64,000 bases of DNA from Corallococcus carmarthensis (GTDB taxonomy: Bacteria; Myxococcota; Myxococcia; Myxococcales; Myxococcaceae): positions 1 through 64,000 of the forward strand of contig NZ_RAWE01000013.1 of NCBI RefSeq assembly GCF_003611695.1, written 5' to 3'. The number at the start of each line of letters is the position of its first letter. Position 1 is the stretch's first letter. The notes under the pieces were generated by a model. It had not been told where the DNA came from. It searched no databases and saw nothing but the letters and a program-made list of their open reading frames with translations. The translations under genes and the position numbers were made by a program. Shown piece after piece: positions 35,058 to 44,074 of this stretch.

Positions 35058-36959
35058 CTAGACGCGCCAGACGCCGGCCACGGACTCCATGCGCTCGGCC
35101 ACGCCCCGCAGGGCGTGCGTCATCCGCTGGGTGCCGTGCATGGCCTGGAGGGTGTCGTCCATCATCCGGGACAGGTCCGTGACGGCGGTGAAGATTTGCG
35201 CGATGCCGGCGTTCTGCTGGATGACGGCGGCGGCGATCTGCTGCGCCGCGGAAGCGTTGTCCTGGATGATGTCCGTCAGCGCATGCAGGCTCTGCCCGCT
35301 TTCGCGCACCTGGGCCAGGCCCGCCTCGGAGCGGCGCTGGCCCTCCTCGGAGAGCGCCACGGTGTCGCGGATGCCGCCGCGGATGGCGTCCAGGATTTCG
35401 CGCACCCGGCCGGTGGCATGGATGGACTGATCCGCGAGGCTGCGGATTTCGCGCGCCACCACGCCAAAGCCCTTGCCGTGTTCGCCGGAGCGCACCGCTT
35501 CGATGGCCGCGTTGAGCGCGAGCATGTTGGACTGGTCCGCCAGGTCCTTCACCGTCTGGGTGATGCCGCCAATCTGGTGCGTGCGCTCGTGGAGGGAGGA
35601 GATGCCATCCGCCAGGCGCGCGCCGTGCTCACGCAGCTGTTCGAAGCCGTCCAGGCTGGCGCCGAGCGCCTTCTGTCCGGAGCCACCCGCCTCGCGCGCC
35701 CGCGCCACCAGCGCGAGCACCGCCTGTGAGCGCTCCGCGGCGAGCTGCGAGGTCTGCTGAATCTCCTTCGCGGTGACCTGCGTCTCCTGGATGGCGGCAC
35801 CCTGCCGGGTGAGGTTGCGCTCCTGCTGCTCGGTGGCCTGGGTGAGCTCGCCCACCGTCTGCCCCAGCACGCGGGTGGCCTGCTGGAGGCTGGTGGTGGA
35901 CTCGCGCAGGTGGTCCATCATCCGTGAGACGGCGGAGGCCAGCTCGCCCACCTCGTCCTGGTGGCCGTGCGACTCCACCTTCTGGGTGAGGTCGCCTTCG
36001 CGCACCACGCGAGTCACCAGCGCGCTCAGCGTGGTGATGGGCCGGGTCACGCCGCGCGCCAGGGCCCAGGCGGCCAGGACGGCCAGCCCCAGGAGCACGG
36101 CCACCGCGAACAGGCTGAGCTGGAGGAAGCGCCGCAGGGGCAGGAAGGCCTCGTTCGCGTCCATCGCCGCCACGAAGCGCCAGCCCTTGCCCGCGGTGAA
36201 GCGGGCGGTGTCGTCGCGGGCTTCGGCCCGGACGGAGTCCACGAGGCCTGGCGCGGTCGCGGCCCGGGAGCTGAAGAGGCGGCCTCCGTCGGGCGCGAAG
36301 ATCTCCAGGGTGAAGCTCCTCTGCCCCCGGTCGTGGGCGCGGTTGACCGCGCCCGCGACCACCTCCTCCAACTGGCCCCAGTCATACGCGGCCAGCAGCA
36401 CGCCCACGCGCGCGCCGGAGATGGGGCTGAGGACGGGCAGGGCCAGGGGCATCACCGGGCGGGCGAAGAAGGGGTCCTTCTTCGTCAGCGCGTTCGTGAG
36501 GATGGCGGCGTCCAGCCGGCCCTCCAGCGCGGTCTGGAACCAGGGGGCGGCGAGCACCTCCTGCTCGCGTCCAGCGAAGGCCTGACGCAGCTCCGGCCGG
36601 CTCACGGAGACGGCGCGCCCATCCGCGGTGAACAGCACCAGGCCCGCGAAGCTGGTGTGGCGGCCGTTGAGGGAGGCGAGCACCGCGTCGCTCTTGGCGT
36701 AGGTGTCGAAGAGGAGCGCGCCGCGCACGATGGCGTCCTCGGTCCACGCGCGGGCGTTCGCTTCGCGCTCGTGCAGGGACGCTTCGATGAGGTCTTGCAG
36801 GCCCTGGGCCTCCACGTGGAGGACGCCTTGCACCTGCTGCTCCAGGTTGCGCCGGATGACGTGGACCCCTACCGCGACGACGGGGGTGAGGGCCGCGACG
36901 AGCAGCAGGCAGACCCACAGCGTGAGGCGGCCCCGCAACTTCAATCCGGACAGGCGCAT
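35058..36959 (-). CDS. Methyl-accepting chemotaxis protein with periplasmic Cache-like sensor
   Basis: 633 residues from the ATG at 36959. The first membrane span lies at about 10-35, an extracytoplasmic Cache-type domain about 36-285 ([27 protein letters not shown]), a second span about 290-312, then HAMP (G-V-T-R-P-I-T-T-L) and the signalling domain with tip [24 protein letters not shown]-x-V-V-A. It starts 31 bp after the gene for a separate Cache-like exported protein, suggesting a two-protein sensor unit. Confidence 0.93.
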   Translation of the reverse strand: MRLSGLKLRGRLTLWVCLLLVAALTPVVAVGVHVIRRNLEQQVQGVLHVEAQGLQDLIEASLHEREANARAWTEDAIVRGALLFDTYAKSDAVLASLNGRHTSFAGLVLFTADGRAVSVSRPELRQAFAGREQEVLAAPWFQTALEGRLDAAILTNALTKKDPFFARPVMPLALPVLSPISGARVGVLLAAYDWGQLEEVVAGAVNRAHDRGQRSFTLEIFAPDGGRLFSSRAATAPGLVDSVRAEARDDTARFTAGKGWRFVAAMDANEAFLPLRRFLQLSLFAVAVLLGLAVLAAWALARGVTRPITTLSALVTRVVREGDLTQKVESHGHQDEVGELASAVSRMMDHLRESTTSLQQATRVLGQTVGELTQATEQQERNLTRQGAAIQETQVTAKEIQQTSQLAAERSQAVLALVARAREAGGSGQKALGASLDGFEQLREHGARLADGISSLHERTHQIGGITQTVKDLADQSNMLALNAAIEAVRSGEHGKGFGVVAREIRSLADQSIHATGRVREILDAIRGGIRDTVALSEEGQRRSEAGLAQVRESGQSLHALTDIIQDNASAAQQIAAAVIQQNAGIAQIFTAVTDLSRMMDDTLQAMHGTQRMTHALRGVAERMESVAGVWRV

Positions 36960-36990
36960 GCGTGAGGACCCTGGGTGGGAACGGTCGGTG

Positions 36991-37542
36991 TCACAGGTCG
37001 AGCAGGGACAGGCCCACGGTGAGCGCGCCAATGACCTGGGCGCCGTCGCGGACGGGGAGGGACACCTGGATGACGTAGGCCTGGGAGGACTCGTCGAAGA
37101 AGGGGGCTTCGCGCAGCGCGGGACCGCCCTGGCCTCCGGCGTAGGTGCGGAGCCACTTGGACTCGTCCCCCTGCCAGTAGTCGGACGTGCGCCGGCTGGC
37201 GCAGACGAGCGCGCCCTGGCCGTCCATGGCGAAGGCCTCCGCCATCGCCGGGCCCAGCCGCTCCCGCAGGCGGCGGAGCGCGCCCGTGCACGGGCCGTCC
37301 AGGATGCGTTGCTTGAACGGCGTGAGGGCCGGGGTCGCCATCCACTCCGCGTCGTGCTGCTGGATGGTGGCGAGCGGGACGCGGCGCGCGTTCTGGGCGC
37401 GGATGGCCCGCACCACTTCCGGGTCTTCAGCCAGCCGCCGCAGGTGCGGCATCACGCCGTCCACCTTCTGGAGCTGCGCGACACCGTCGGGAGGGAGCTG
37501 ACCCCCAACGGTCAGCGCCAATCCCATCCAGAATATGGCCAT
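36991..37542 (-). CDS. Exported Cache/PDC-like sensor protein
   Basis: 183 residues from the ATG at 37542 (a TTG directly before it is also possible). A short signal [14 protein letters not shown] precedes a single globular domain with Cache-like features: [34 protein letters not shown] and [10 protein letters not shown]. It lacks membrane or signalling output domains. Placed 31 bp before the chemoreceptor, it may bind a ligand in the periplasm and present it to that receptor (inference). Confidence 0.72.
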   Translation of the reverse strand: MAIFWMGLALTVGGQLPPDGVAQLQKVDGVMPHLRRLAEDPEVVRAIRAQNARRVPLATIQQHDAEWMATPALTPFKQRILDGPCTGALRRLRERLGPAMAEAFAMDGQGALVCASRRTSDYWQGDESKWLRTYAGGQGGPALREAPFFDESSQAYVIQVSLPVRDGAQVIGALTVGLSLLDL

Positions 37543-37624
37543 CAACAGACGCCCCCAGGAGCCGTGAGAACGGTTGAGAAAAGTGTGTCATGGAACCGTT
37601 CGCGCAGTCACCCAGGCGGGCGTG

Positions 37625-37641
37625 ATTTGAATAATTCAAAT
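37625..37641. promoter_or_regulatory. Perfect 8+1+8 AT-rich palindrome, operator-like
   Basis: ATTTGAAT-A-ATTCAAAT is an exact inverted repeat in a GC-rich genome, 83 bp upstream of the exported sensor gene start (37542, minus) and 127 bp upstream of the Uma2 gene (37768, plus). Length and symmetry fit a dimeric regulator site. No regulator gene is adjacent. Confidence 0.5.
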
Positions 37642-37767
37642 TAAGCGTGTTTTCAGCGGTTTCAGGGCAGGCAGCACTGCGCGGGCCTGTCTTCCTGCTC
37701 CTGTGTGTTGGGGATGGGGTCGGCCGTTGGCTTGAGGATGTCAGGGGTAGGAGGCATCCTTGCGCGC

Positions 37768-38346
37768 ATGGGCGATGGAAACGGGAGCGGGAAGGGGAAG
37801 TCGGTGTCGTATGCCGTCCTGGAGGACGTGCCGCCGACGAAGGTGGGGGAGATCATCGAAGGGGAGCTGGTCGTCAGTCCCAGGCCCGCGTCTCCCCACG
37901 CGCGGGCGGCGACGAAGCTTGGGGGGTGGCTGGATGGGCCGTTCGATGAGGGCAGCAATGGACCCGGTGGTTGGATCTTCCTGTTCGAGCCGGAGCTGCG
38001 CTTTCCTGCGTTGGGCGATGCATTGGTTCCGGACGTCACCGCGTGGCGGCGAGAGCGGATGCCCCGCATGCCCGATGTGCCCTACTTCTCACTCGCGCCG
38101 GATTGGGCATGCGAAGTGGTGTCCGACGTCACGCAGGCGTGGGACCGCGGCCCGAAGATGCGCGTCTATGCGCGCGCGGGCGTGGAATGGCTGTGGTTCA
38201 TTGATCCGCTGGGCGAGGGGCTGGAGATCCACCGTCTCCAGGAAGGGCAGTGGCGCCTGCACGGCGTGCACCTGGGCAGTGGAACCGTGAATGCCGCTCC
38301 CTTCGATGCGGTGCCCTTGAACATGGGCAAGCTCTGGCTCTGGTGA
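37768..38346 (+). CDS. Uma2-family (DUF820) putative nuclease-fold protein
   Basis: 192 residues from the ATG at 37768; upstream in-frame ATGs exist (37705, 37738). Uma2 features: E-I-I-E-G-E-L-V-V-S-P-R-P near the N-terminus, F-L-F-E-P-E-L-R-F, L-V-P-D-V-T-A-W-R-R, W-A-C-E-V-V-S-D-V-T and A-G-V-E-W-L-W-F-I-D-P. The family has a PD-(D/E)xK-like fold but its cellular role is unclear; copies are common in myxobacteria and cyanobacteria. Convergent with the MOSC gene, 4 bp apart. Confidence 0.85.
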   Translation: MGDGNGSGKGKSVSYAVLEDVPPTKVGEIIEGELVVSPRPASPHARAATKLGGWLDGPFDEGSNGPGGWIFLFEPELRFPALGDALVPDVTAWRRERMPRMPDVPYFSLAPDWACEVVSDVTQAWDRGPKMRVYARAGVEWLWFIDPLGEGLEIHRLQEGQWRLHGVHLGSGTVNAAPFDAVPLNMGKLWLW

Positions 38347-38350
38347 CGGC

Positions 38351-38830
38351 TCAGGGCAGCTTCGGCCGGATGATGCGCGGTGCGTCCGGGTTCACGTCCA
38401 GCAGGCGCACGGTGTCGCCTTCATGCACGGTGCCTGCCTTCAGCACGCGCGCGAGCTGACCCCTCCGGCCCCAGCTCTCCTTCAACAATCCCGGGCGCAG
38501 GGCGTCCAGCTTCCAGCAGGGGACGCAGGGTTCGGTCAGCTCCACCACCACCGCGTCTCCCAATGCCAGGCGCTGTCCCGGCGGCAGCGCGTCCAGGGAC
38601 AGGCCCTCCACCAGCACGTTCTCCTTGAGCGCGCCTTCGGGCACATCCAGCGCCGCTCGCTCGGCCTCATCCAGCAGCAGGAGCTGGCGCTTGTGGCCCA
38701 CCGCCCTGCGCTGGTGGCGGTCGCCTTCGAAGCCGTGCTGCTCCACGGCGCGGGCCTCGGGGACCCGGCGCATGGGCGTGCCTCGCTCCTGGGCCAGGAA
38801 GAGGGCTCGGATGGTGCCTGCGGTGCTCAC
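38351..38830 (-). CDS. MOSC-domain protein
   Basis: 159 residues initiated by GTG at 38830. MOSC-type features: H-G-F-E-G-D-R-H, R-Q-L-L-L-L-D, L-K-E-N-V-L-V-E-G-L, a conserved Cys pair in E-P-C-V-P-C-W-K-L, and a C-terminal V-H-E-G-D-T-V-R. MOSC domains carry or transfer sulfur in molybdenum-cofactor chemistry and N-hydroxylated-compound reduction. No partner redox domain is attached. It stands alone between Uma2 and fumC. Confidence 0.85.
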   Translation of the reverse strand: MSTAGTIRALFLAQERGTPMRRVPEARAVEQHGFEGDRHQRRAVGHKRQLLLLDEAERAALDVPEGALKENVLVEGLSLDALPPGQRLALGDAVVVELTEPCVPCWKLDALRPGLLKESWGRRGQLARVLKAGTVHEGDTVRLLDVNPDAPRIIRPKLP

Positions 38831-38951
38831 GACGTGACACTAACGCTGGGGGGCTTCTTTGGTGAGGGGGCGGCCCGTCACTCAGGCCTGCCGTGGCGGC
38901 GCGGCGGTGTTAATGGCGCGGGACATCGTTCCTGCCTGGAGAGGCCCCACC

Positions 38952-40349
38952 GTGAGCACGAAGAACGTTCGCATCGAGAAGGACACCTTTGGTCCCATCG
39001 AAGTCCCGGCCGACCGGCTCTGGGGCGCCCAGACGCAGCGCAGCCGTCAGAACTTCGCCATCTCCTCGGAGCGCATGCCCCTGGCGCTCGTGCACGCGCT
39101 GGTGCTGGTGAAGAAGGCCGCCGCGCTCGTGAACCAGGAGAACGGCTCGCTGTCCAAGGAGAAGGCCCAGGTCATCGTGAAGGCCGCGGACGAGGTCCTC
39201 GCCGGCCAGCACGACGAGGAGTTCCCCCTGCTGGTCTGGCAGACGGGCAGCGGCACCCAGACGAACATGAACTGCAACGAGGTGCTGGCCAACCGCGCCT
39301 CGGAGCTCCTGGGCGGCGAGCGCGGTGAAGGGCGCAAGGTCCACGCCAACGACGACGTCAACAAGGGCCAGAGCTCCAACGACGTGTTCCCCACCGCGAT
39401 GAGCGTGGCCGCCGTGGAGGCCGTGGTGAAGCACGTGCTGCCGGAGCTCCAGGCCCTGCGCGACGTGCTCGCCCAGAAGGCCCAGGCGTTCCAGGCCATC
39501 GTGAAGATTGGCCGCACGCACCTGCAGGACGCGACGCCGCTCACCCTGGGCCAGGAGTTCAGCGGCTACGTGGCGCAGTTGGACCGCGCCAAGGGCCACA
39601 TCGAGGCGTCCCTGCCGCACCTCTTGGAGCTGGCGCTGGGCGGCACCGCCGTGGGCACCGGCCTCAACGCGCCCCCGGGCTACGCCGAGCGCGTGGCGGC
39701 CGAAATCGCGAAGCTCACCGGCCACGCCTTCGTCACCGCGCCCAACAAGTTCGAGGCGCTGGCCGCCAACGACGCGCTGGTGCAGGCGCACGGCGCGCTC
39801 AAGGGGCTGGCGGCGGTCCTGTTCAAGGTGGCCAATGACATCCGCTGGCTGTCTTCGGGCCCCCGCTCGGGCATTGGGGAAATCAACATCCCGGAGAACG
39901 AACCGGGCAGCTCCATCATGCCGGGCAAGGTGAACCCCACGCAGAGCGAGGCGCTCACCATGCTGTCCGCCCAGGTGATGGGCAACGACGTGGCCATCTC
40001 CCTGGGCGGCGCGTCCGGCAACTTCGAGCTCAACGTCTTCAAGCCGCTCATCATCCAGAACTTCCTGCAGAGCACCCGGCTCCTGGCGGACGGCATGCGC
40101 AGCTTCCGCCTCAACTGCGCGGTGGGCATCGAGCCCAACCTCCCGCGCCTTCAGGAGAACCTCCAGCGCAGCCTGATGCTGGTGACGGCCCTCAACCCGC
40201 ACATCGGCTACGACAACGCGGCGAAGATCGCGAAGACGGCGCACAAGCAGGGCAAGACGCTCAAGGAGGTCGCCGTGGAGCTGGGGCTCGTCACCGCGGA
40301 ACAGTTCGACCAGTGGGTCCGCCCGGAGAAGATGACTGGCAACCTGTAG
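38952..40349 (+). CDS. fumC: Class II fumarate hydratase
   Basis: 465 residues initiated at GTG 38952 with GGAGAGG upstream; the open frame runs back to 38859 without homology. The fumarase/aspartase signature [11 protein letters not shown] is at 319-329, with the flexible-loop Ser at 320 or 321. Also seen are [24 protein letters not shown] and G-R-T-H-L-Q-D-A. It interconverts fumarate and malate in the TCA cycle, iron-sulfur-independent. Monocistronic, followed by GC-rich inverted repeats and clpP. Confidence 0.97.
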   Translation: MSTKNVRIEKDTFGPIEVPADRLWGAQTQRSRQNFAISSERMPLALVHALVLVKKAAALVNQENGSLSKEKAQVIVKAADEVLAGQHDEEFPLLVWQTGSGTQTNMNCNEVLANRASELLGGERGEGRKVHANDDVNKGQSSNDVFPTAMSVAAVEAVVKHVLPELQALRDVLAQKAQAFQAIVKIGRTHLQDATPLTLGQEFSGYVAQLDRAKGHIEASLPHLLELALGGTAVGTGLNAPPGYAERVAAEIAKLTGHAFVTAPNKFEALAANDALVQAHGALKGLAAVLFKVANDIRWLSSGPRSGIGEINIPENEPGSSIMPGKVNPTQSEALTMLSAQVMGNDVAISLGGASGNFELNVFKPLIIQNFLQSTRLLADGMRSFRLNCAVGIEPNLPRLQENLQRSLMLVTALNPHIGYDNAAKIAKTAHKQGKTLKEVAVELGLVTAEQFDQWVRPEKMTGNL

Positions 40350-40442
40350 GCCCCCCTCCGACCCGCCCAAGCGTGGGACAGCGCACGCTCCTGCAAGAAG
40401 GGGGGAGCGCGCGCGCGGGGGGACGATTAGGGTACGGGAGCC

Positions 40443-41042
<600 letters not shown>

Positions 41043-41061
41043 CTTTCCATTCCGAAGGAGA

Positions 41062-41093
41062 CCGGAGGAGCAGGCCCCGTGCCGTTCCTCCGG
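41062..41093 (+). terminator. Hairpin after clpP
   Basis: CCGGAGGA (41062-41069) pairs exactly with TCCTCCGG (41086-41093) with a 16-base loop, starting 20 bp after the clpP stop. No T-run. Candidate terminator or 3'-end stabiliser. Confidence 0.4.
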
Positions 41094-41169
41094 GCGGGCA
41101 TGCGACGGGTGGCGGCTTCGCAAGCCGTCCCGGGGTGCGGCTTGACGGGGACGTGCCCAGCGTTCGGGT

Positions 41170-41577
41170 ATGGCTCCCCGCTTCCTCGTTGCCGCTCTGC
41201 TGCCTGCCCTCCTTGCCGGTGTGGGGTGCGCCACTGGCCCGACGGGCCGCCTGCCCGTGCCCCCCAGCTCCCAGCCGGTCCAGGAGGAGCTGGGCGAGCG
41301 CAACGTCGTCGACGCGGGCGCGGAGTACGCCCGGCAGAACGGCATGGTGCTGGCGGACTACGGTGATGCGGTGCGGATCCGCCCCAACTACTGGCGGATC
41401 CGCTTCGGGCTCCCGGAGGAGGGCTCCGGGAAGTTCCTGGAGCTGGACTTCGACGAGCTGGCGCAGCGCGTGACGGGGTCGCGGCGCCTGGACATCACCT
41501 CCGCCCAGTCGCCCATCCCCCGCACTTCCCTGCCCAGCGAGTCGAGCCCCGCGACGGGCGGCTCGGGCCCCCAGTGA
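41170..41577 (+). CDS. Small lipoprotein
   Basis: 135 residues. The signal ends L-L-A-G-V-G-C. The mature part has a Pro/Ser linker, a compact domain containing A-E-Y-A-R-Q-N-G-M-V-L-A-D-Y-G-D-A-V-R-I and W-R-I-R-F-G-L-P, and a Ser/Pro tail. No known catalytic motif or recognised family. The ATG at 41170 is 127 bp beyond clpP, with a hairpin between, so it is probably separately transcribed; convergent with the 5'-nucleotidase gene. Confidence 0.68.
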   Translation: MAPRFLVAALLPALLAGVGCATGPTGRLPVPPSSQPVQEELGERNVVDAGAEYARQNGMVLADYGDAVRIRPNYWRIRFGLPEEGSGKFLELDFDELAQRVTGSRRLDITSAQSPIPRTSLPSESSPATGGSGPQ

Positions 41578-41580
41578 CGG

Positions 41581-43497
41581 CTACGGCAGCCGGGTGATGC
41601 GGTCGAGCGCCGGGGCCCGCAGCGGTGTGCCCTGCGAGCTCTTCGCGGCGAGGTACGCCTCCAGCGCGTCCGAGTCCACCGCGCCGCCCAACAGGTTCGT
41701 GCCCTCCGGGAGGACGCTGAAGCCGTCGCCGCCGGGCGCGAGGAAGCTGTTCACGGTGACGCGGTAGGTGCCAGCCGGGTCGAGGGTCACGCCGTTGAGC
41801 TGGATGCTCGCGGGGTCCACCTTGGAGCCCGTGGGCGCGGACGCGCTGAACGCGTACGTGAAGCCCGCGGACGGGTGGAGGATGCGGGTGGTGGTGGCGT
41901 TGGGCCACTGCTGCTCCAGCAGGCGTTCAATCTGCGCGCCCGTCAGCGTCAGGGTGGCCAGGGTGTTGCCGAAGGGCTGCACGGTGAAGGCCTCGCCGTA
42001 GGTGACGGCGCCCCGGTCGTTGGGGTCCGCCGGGTCGCGCACCAGGTCCGCGCGCACGCCGCCGGGGTTCATGAAGGCAATCTGGGCGCCGCCCAGGTTC
42101 GCGGGCTTCGTGGCCTCCAGCTGCGCGTCCGCGATGACAAAGCCCAGGGTGGACTGGCCGGTGGGGTCCGTCTGGATGCTGCCGCGCGTGAGCGTCTGGT
42201 CAATCCAGCCGATGACGCGGTTCTCCAGCGGCGAGGTGAGGCCCTTGTAGCGGGTGATGAGCTCGGTGACCTCGGGGTCGGGCGTCACCGTGCGGGTGAC
42301 GATGAGGTTCTGGGCCTGGGCCTTCACGACCTGGCCCGTGGCCGCGTCCAGCGTCAGATCGATGTCCGTGACGAGCCGGCCCACCGACGCGGCGCTGGTG
42401 ACGAGCTTGCCGCTCAGCGTGCAGTTGTAGGCGTTGTGCGTGTGGCCGCTGACGATGACGCTCACGGCGGGGTCCAGGTTCGCCGCGATGTCCACGATGG
42501 GGCCGGTGATGCCCTTGCACTCGTCGTAGAGCGAGTTGACGGCGGGCACGCCGCCCTCGTGCACGATGACGACGATGGCGTTCACGCCCTGCGCCTTCAG
42601 CTCCGGGACGAGCGCGTTGACGGTCTCCACCTCGTCCTTGAACTGGAGGCCGGCGATGCCCGTGGGCGTGACGAGGGTCGTCGTCCCCTCCAGCGTCATG
42701 CCGACGAAGGCGATCTTCACGCCTTCGAAGGTGCGCACGTCGTAGCGCGGGAAGAGGGTGCGGTCCGGGCCGGTGGCCACGTTGGCCGCGAGGAACTTGA
42801 ACTTCGCGCCGGTGAAGCCGGTGCCGTCCTGGCAGCCGTCCTTCGGGTGGCAGCCGCCAGCCTGCATGCGCAGCAGCTCCGAGCCCCCCTCATCGAACTC
42901 GTGGTTGCCCACGGCGCTGATGTCCAGGCCGATGTCGTTCATGGCCTCGATGGTGGGCTCGTCGTGGAAGAGCGCGGAGAGCAGCGGCGTGGCGCCGATG
43001 AGGTCACCGGCGGACACCACGATGGAGTTCGGGGTCTTCGCGCGCAGGTCCGCGACATACCGGGCGAAGTACACGGCGCCGCCCGCGTTCACCCGGCTGG
43101 TGGTGTCCACGCCACCGTCCGGCAGGAGGGCCTGGGCAATCTGTCCACCGCTGCCGGCCGCGGGCTCCAGCTGCCCGTGGAAGTCGTTGAATGCGATGAT
43201 CTTCACGGAGACGGTGGTGCCGCCGTCGTCCGTGCCGGTGCCCGCGTCGCCGGTGCCCGCGTCGGTGTCACCGCCGCCCGGAGGCGGAAAGGTGACGGCC
43301 TTGCAGACGTGGTCCACGCAGGTCCAGCCCTGGCCTTCCGGCGCGGGGTTCTCTGCCTGGCAGTCGAAGGCGTTGGTGCACTCGTTGTTGCCACAGCCGC
43401 CGTGGAAGGCGAGCAGCAGGCCGGTGACGAAGGCGCCGGCGAGGAGGAAGACGCTGGGACGCGCGACATCACGCGCGCGCGGGGCGGAAGGCTGCAT
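41581..43497 (-). CDS. Lipoprotein 5'-nucleotidase/metallophosphatase
   Basis: 638 residues from the ATG at 43497 with AGGAG upstream. The signal and Cys (A-F-H-G-G-C) are followed by a Cys-rich, Asp/Gly-rich linker. Metallophosphatase motifs are D-F-H-G-Q-L-E near residue 105, G-D-L-I-G-A, G-N-H-E-F-D-E-G and S-G-H-T-H-N. The C-terminal 5'-nucleotidase domain includes M-N-P-G-G-V-R-A-D-L and G-D-G-F-S-V-L. Such enzymes hydrolyse extracellular nucleotides to nucleosides and phosphate; here lipid-anchored at the cell surface or periplasm. Confidence 0.9.
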   Translation of the reverse strand: MQPSAPRARDVARPSVFLLAGAFVTGLLLAFHGGCGNNECTNAFDCQAENPAPEGQGWTCVDHVCKAVTFPPPGGGDTDAGTGDAGTGTDDGGTTVSVKIIAFNDFHGQLEPAAGSGGQIAQALLPDGGVDTTSRVNAGGAVYFARYVADLRAKTPNSIVVSAGDLIGATPLLSALFHDEPTIEAMNDIGLDISAVGNHEFDEGGSELLRMQAGGCHPKDGCQDGTGFTGAKFKFLAANVATGPDRTLFPRYDVRTFEGVKIAFVGMTLEGTTTLVTPTGIAGLQFKDEVETVNALVPELKAQGVNAIVVIVHEGGVPAVNSLYDECKGITGPIVDIAANLDPAVSVIVSGHTHNAYNCTLSGKLVTSAASVGRLVTDIDLTLDAATGQVVKAQAQNLIVTRTVTPDPEVTELITRYKGLTSPLENRVIGWIDQTLTRGSIQTDPTGQSTLGFVIADAQLEATKPANLGGAQIAFMNPGGVRADLVRDPADPNDRGAVTYGEAFTVQPFGNTLATLTLTGAQIERLLEQQWPNATTTRILHPSAGFTYAFSASAPTGSKVDPASIQLNGVTLDPAGTYRVTVNSFLAPGGDGFSVLPEGTNLLGGAVDSDALEAYLAAKSSQGTPLRAPALDRITRLP

Positions 43498-43624
43498 CGA
43501 GGCGGCTCCTGGGGCTGACAAGCGAGGGGGGACCCTTGCATCGTCACGTGGCGCGCCTGTGAGGGCCGGGTTCCGAATGGGTGTCGTCCAGGTGGATGTG
43601 ACCTGTCCGATACCCGCGGCGGGC

Positions 43625-44074
43625 TCAGGAGCGGGAGGGCTCCAGGCACATCACCAGCTCCGCGGTGCCGCCCACCGCGCCCCAGAGCACGGCCTCCTGG
43701 TCGAACAGGCGGCCAAGGCGCAGGGCCTCGTCGCGGAACAGGCCGGGGACGAAGAGGCTCTCCTCGAACCAGCGCCGGTCGTCAGCCACGCCCACTCCGG
43801 ACACGCTCGGGTGGCTCTGGGCTTCGAGCAGTGCAACGAGGCGCTGTTGAAGGCGCGCGTTGGTGCGGGGCGGGCGCGCCTGCGCGTGGGGGTTCCACGC
43901 GGTGAGGAAGGCCCAGGTGGTGAAGCCGTGCACGGTGAGCGCGGCGTCGAGCGATGGGTGCTCGGCGTCCACGCGCAGCACGTGTTTGGCGTTTCCGACG
44001 AGCGGGTGCGGACGCACGACGTAGCCCGTGGCCTTGAAGGCCGCGTGCAGCGCGGCCCGTCCTGCGTCACTCAT
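43625..44074 (-). CDS. DUF3293-domain protein
   Basis: 149 residues from the ATG at 44074, which overlaps the end of the upstream metallo-hydrolase gene by 8 bp. DUF3293-type features: F-T-T-W-A-F-L-T-A-W-N-P-H, then N-A-R-L-Q-Q-R-L, G-V-A-D-D-R-R-W-F-E-E-S-L-F-V-P-G and Q-E-A-V-L-W-G-A. Cytoplasmic, function unknown. The overlap shows translational coupling with the membrane metallo-hydrolase. Confidence 0.75.
   Translation of the reverse strand: MSDAGRAALHAAFKATGYVVRPHPLVGNAKHVLRVDAEHPSLDAALTVHGFTTWAFLTAWNPHAQARPPRTNARLQQRLVALLEAQSHPSVSGVGVADDRRWFEESLFVPGLFRDEALRLGRLFDQEAVLWGAVGGTAELVMCLEPSRS

Noticed and set aside
40350-40442. Nested inverted repeats between fumC and clpP as a riboswitch
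   Set aside because: Short complementary runs (CCCCCCT/AGGGGGG, AGCGTG/CACGCT) exist, but no known riboswitch fold or conserved core can be recognised.
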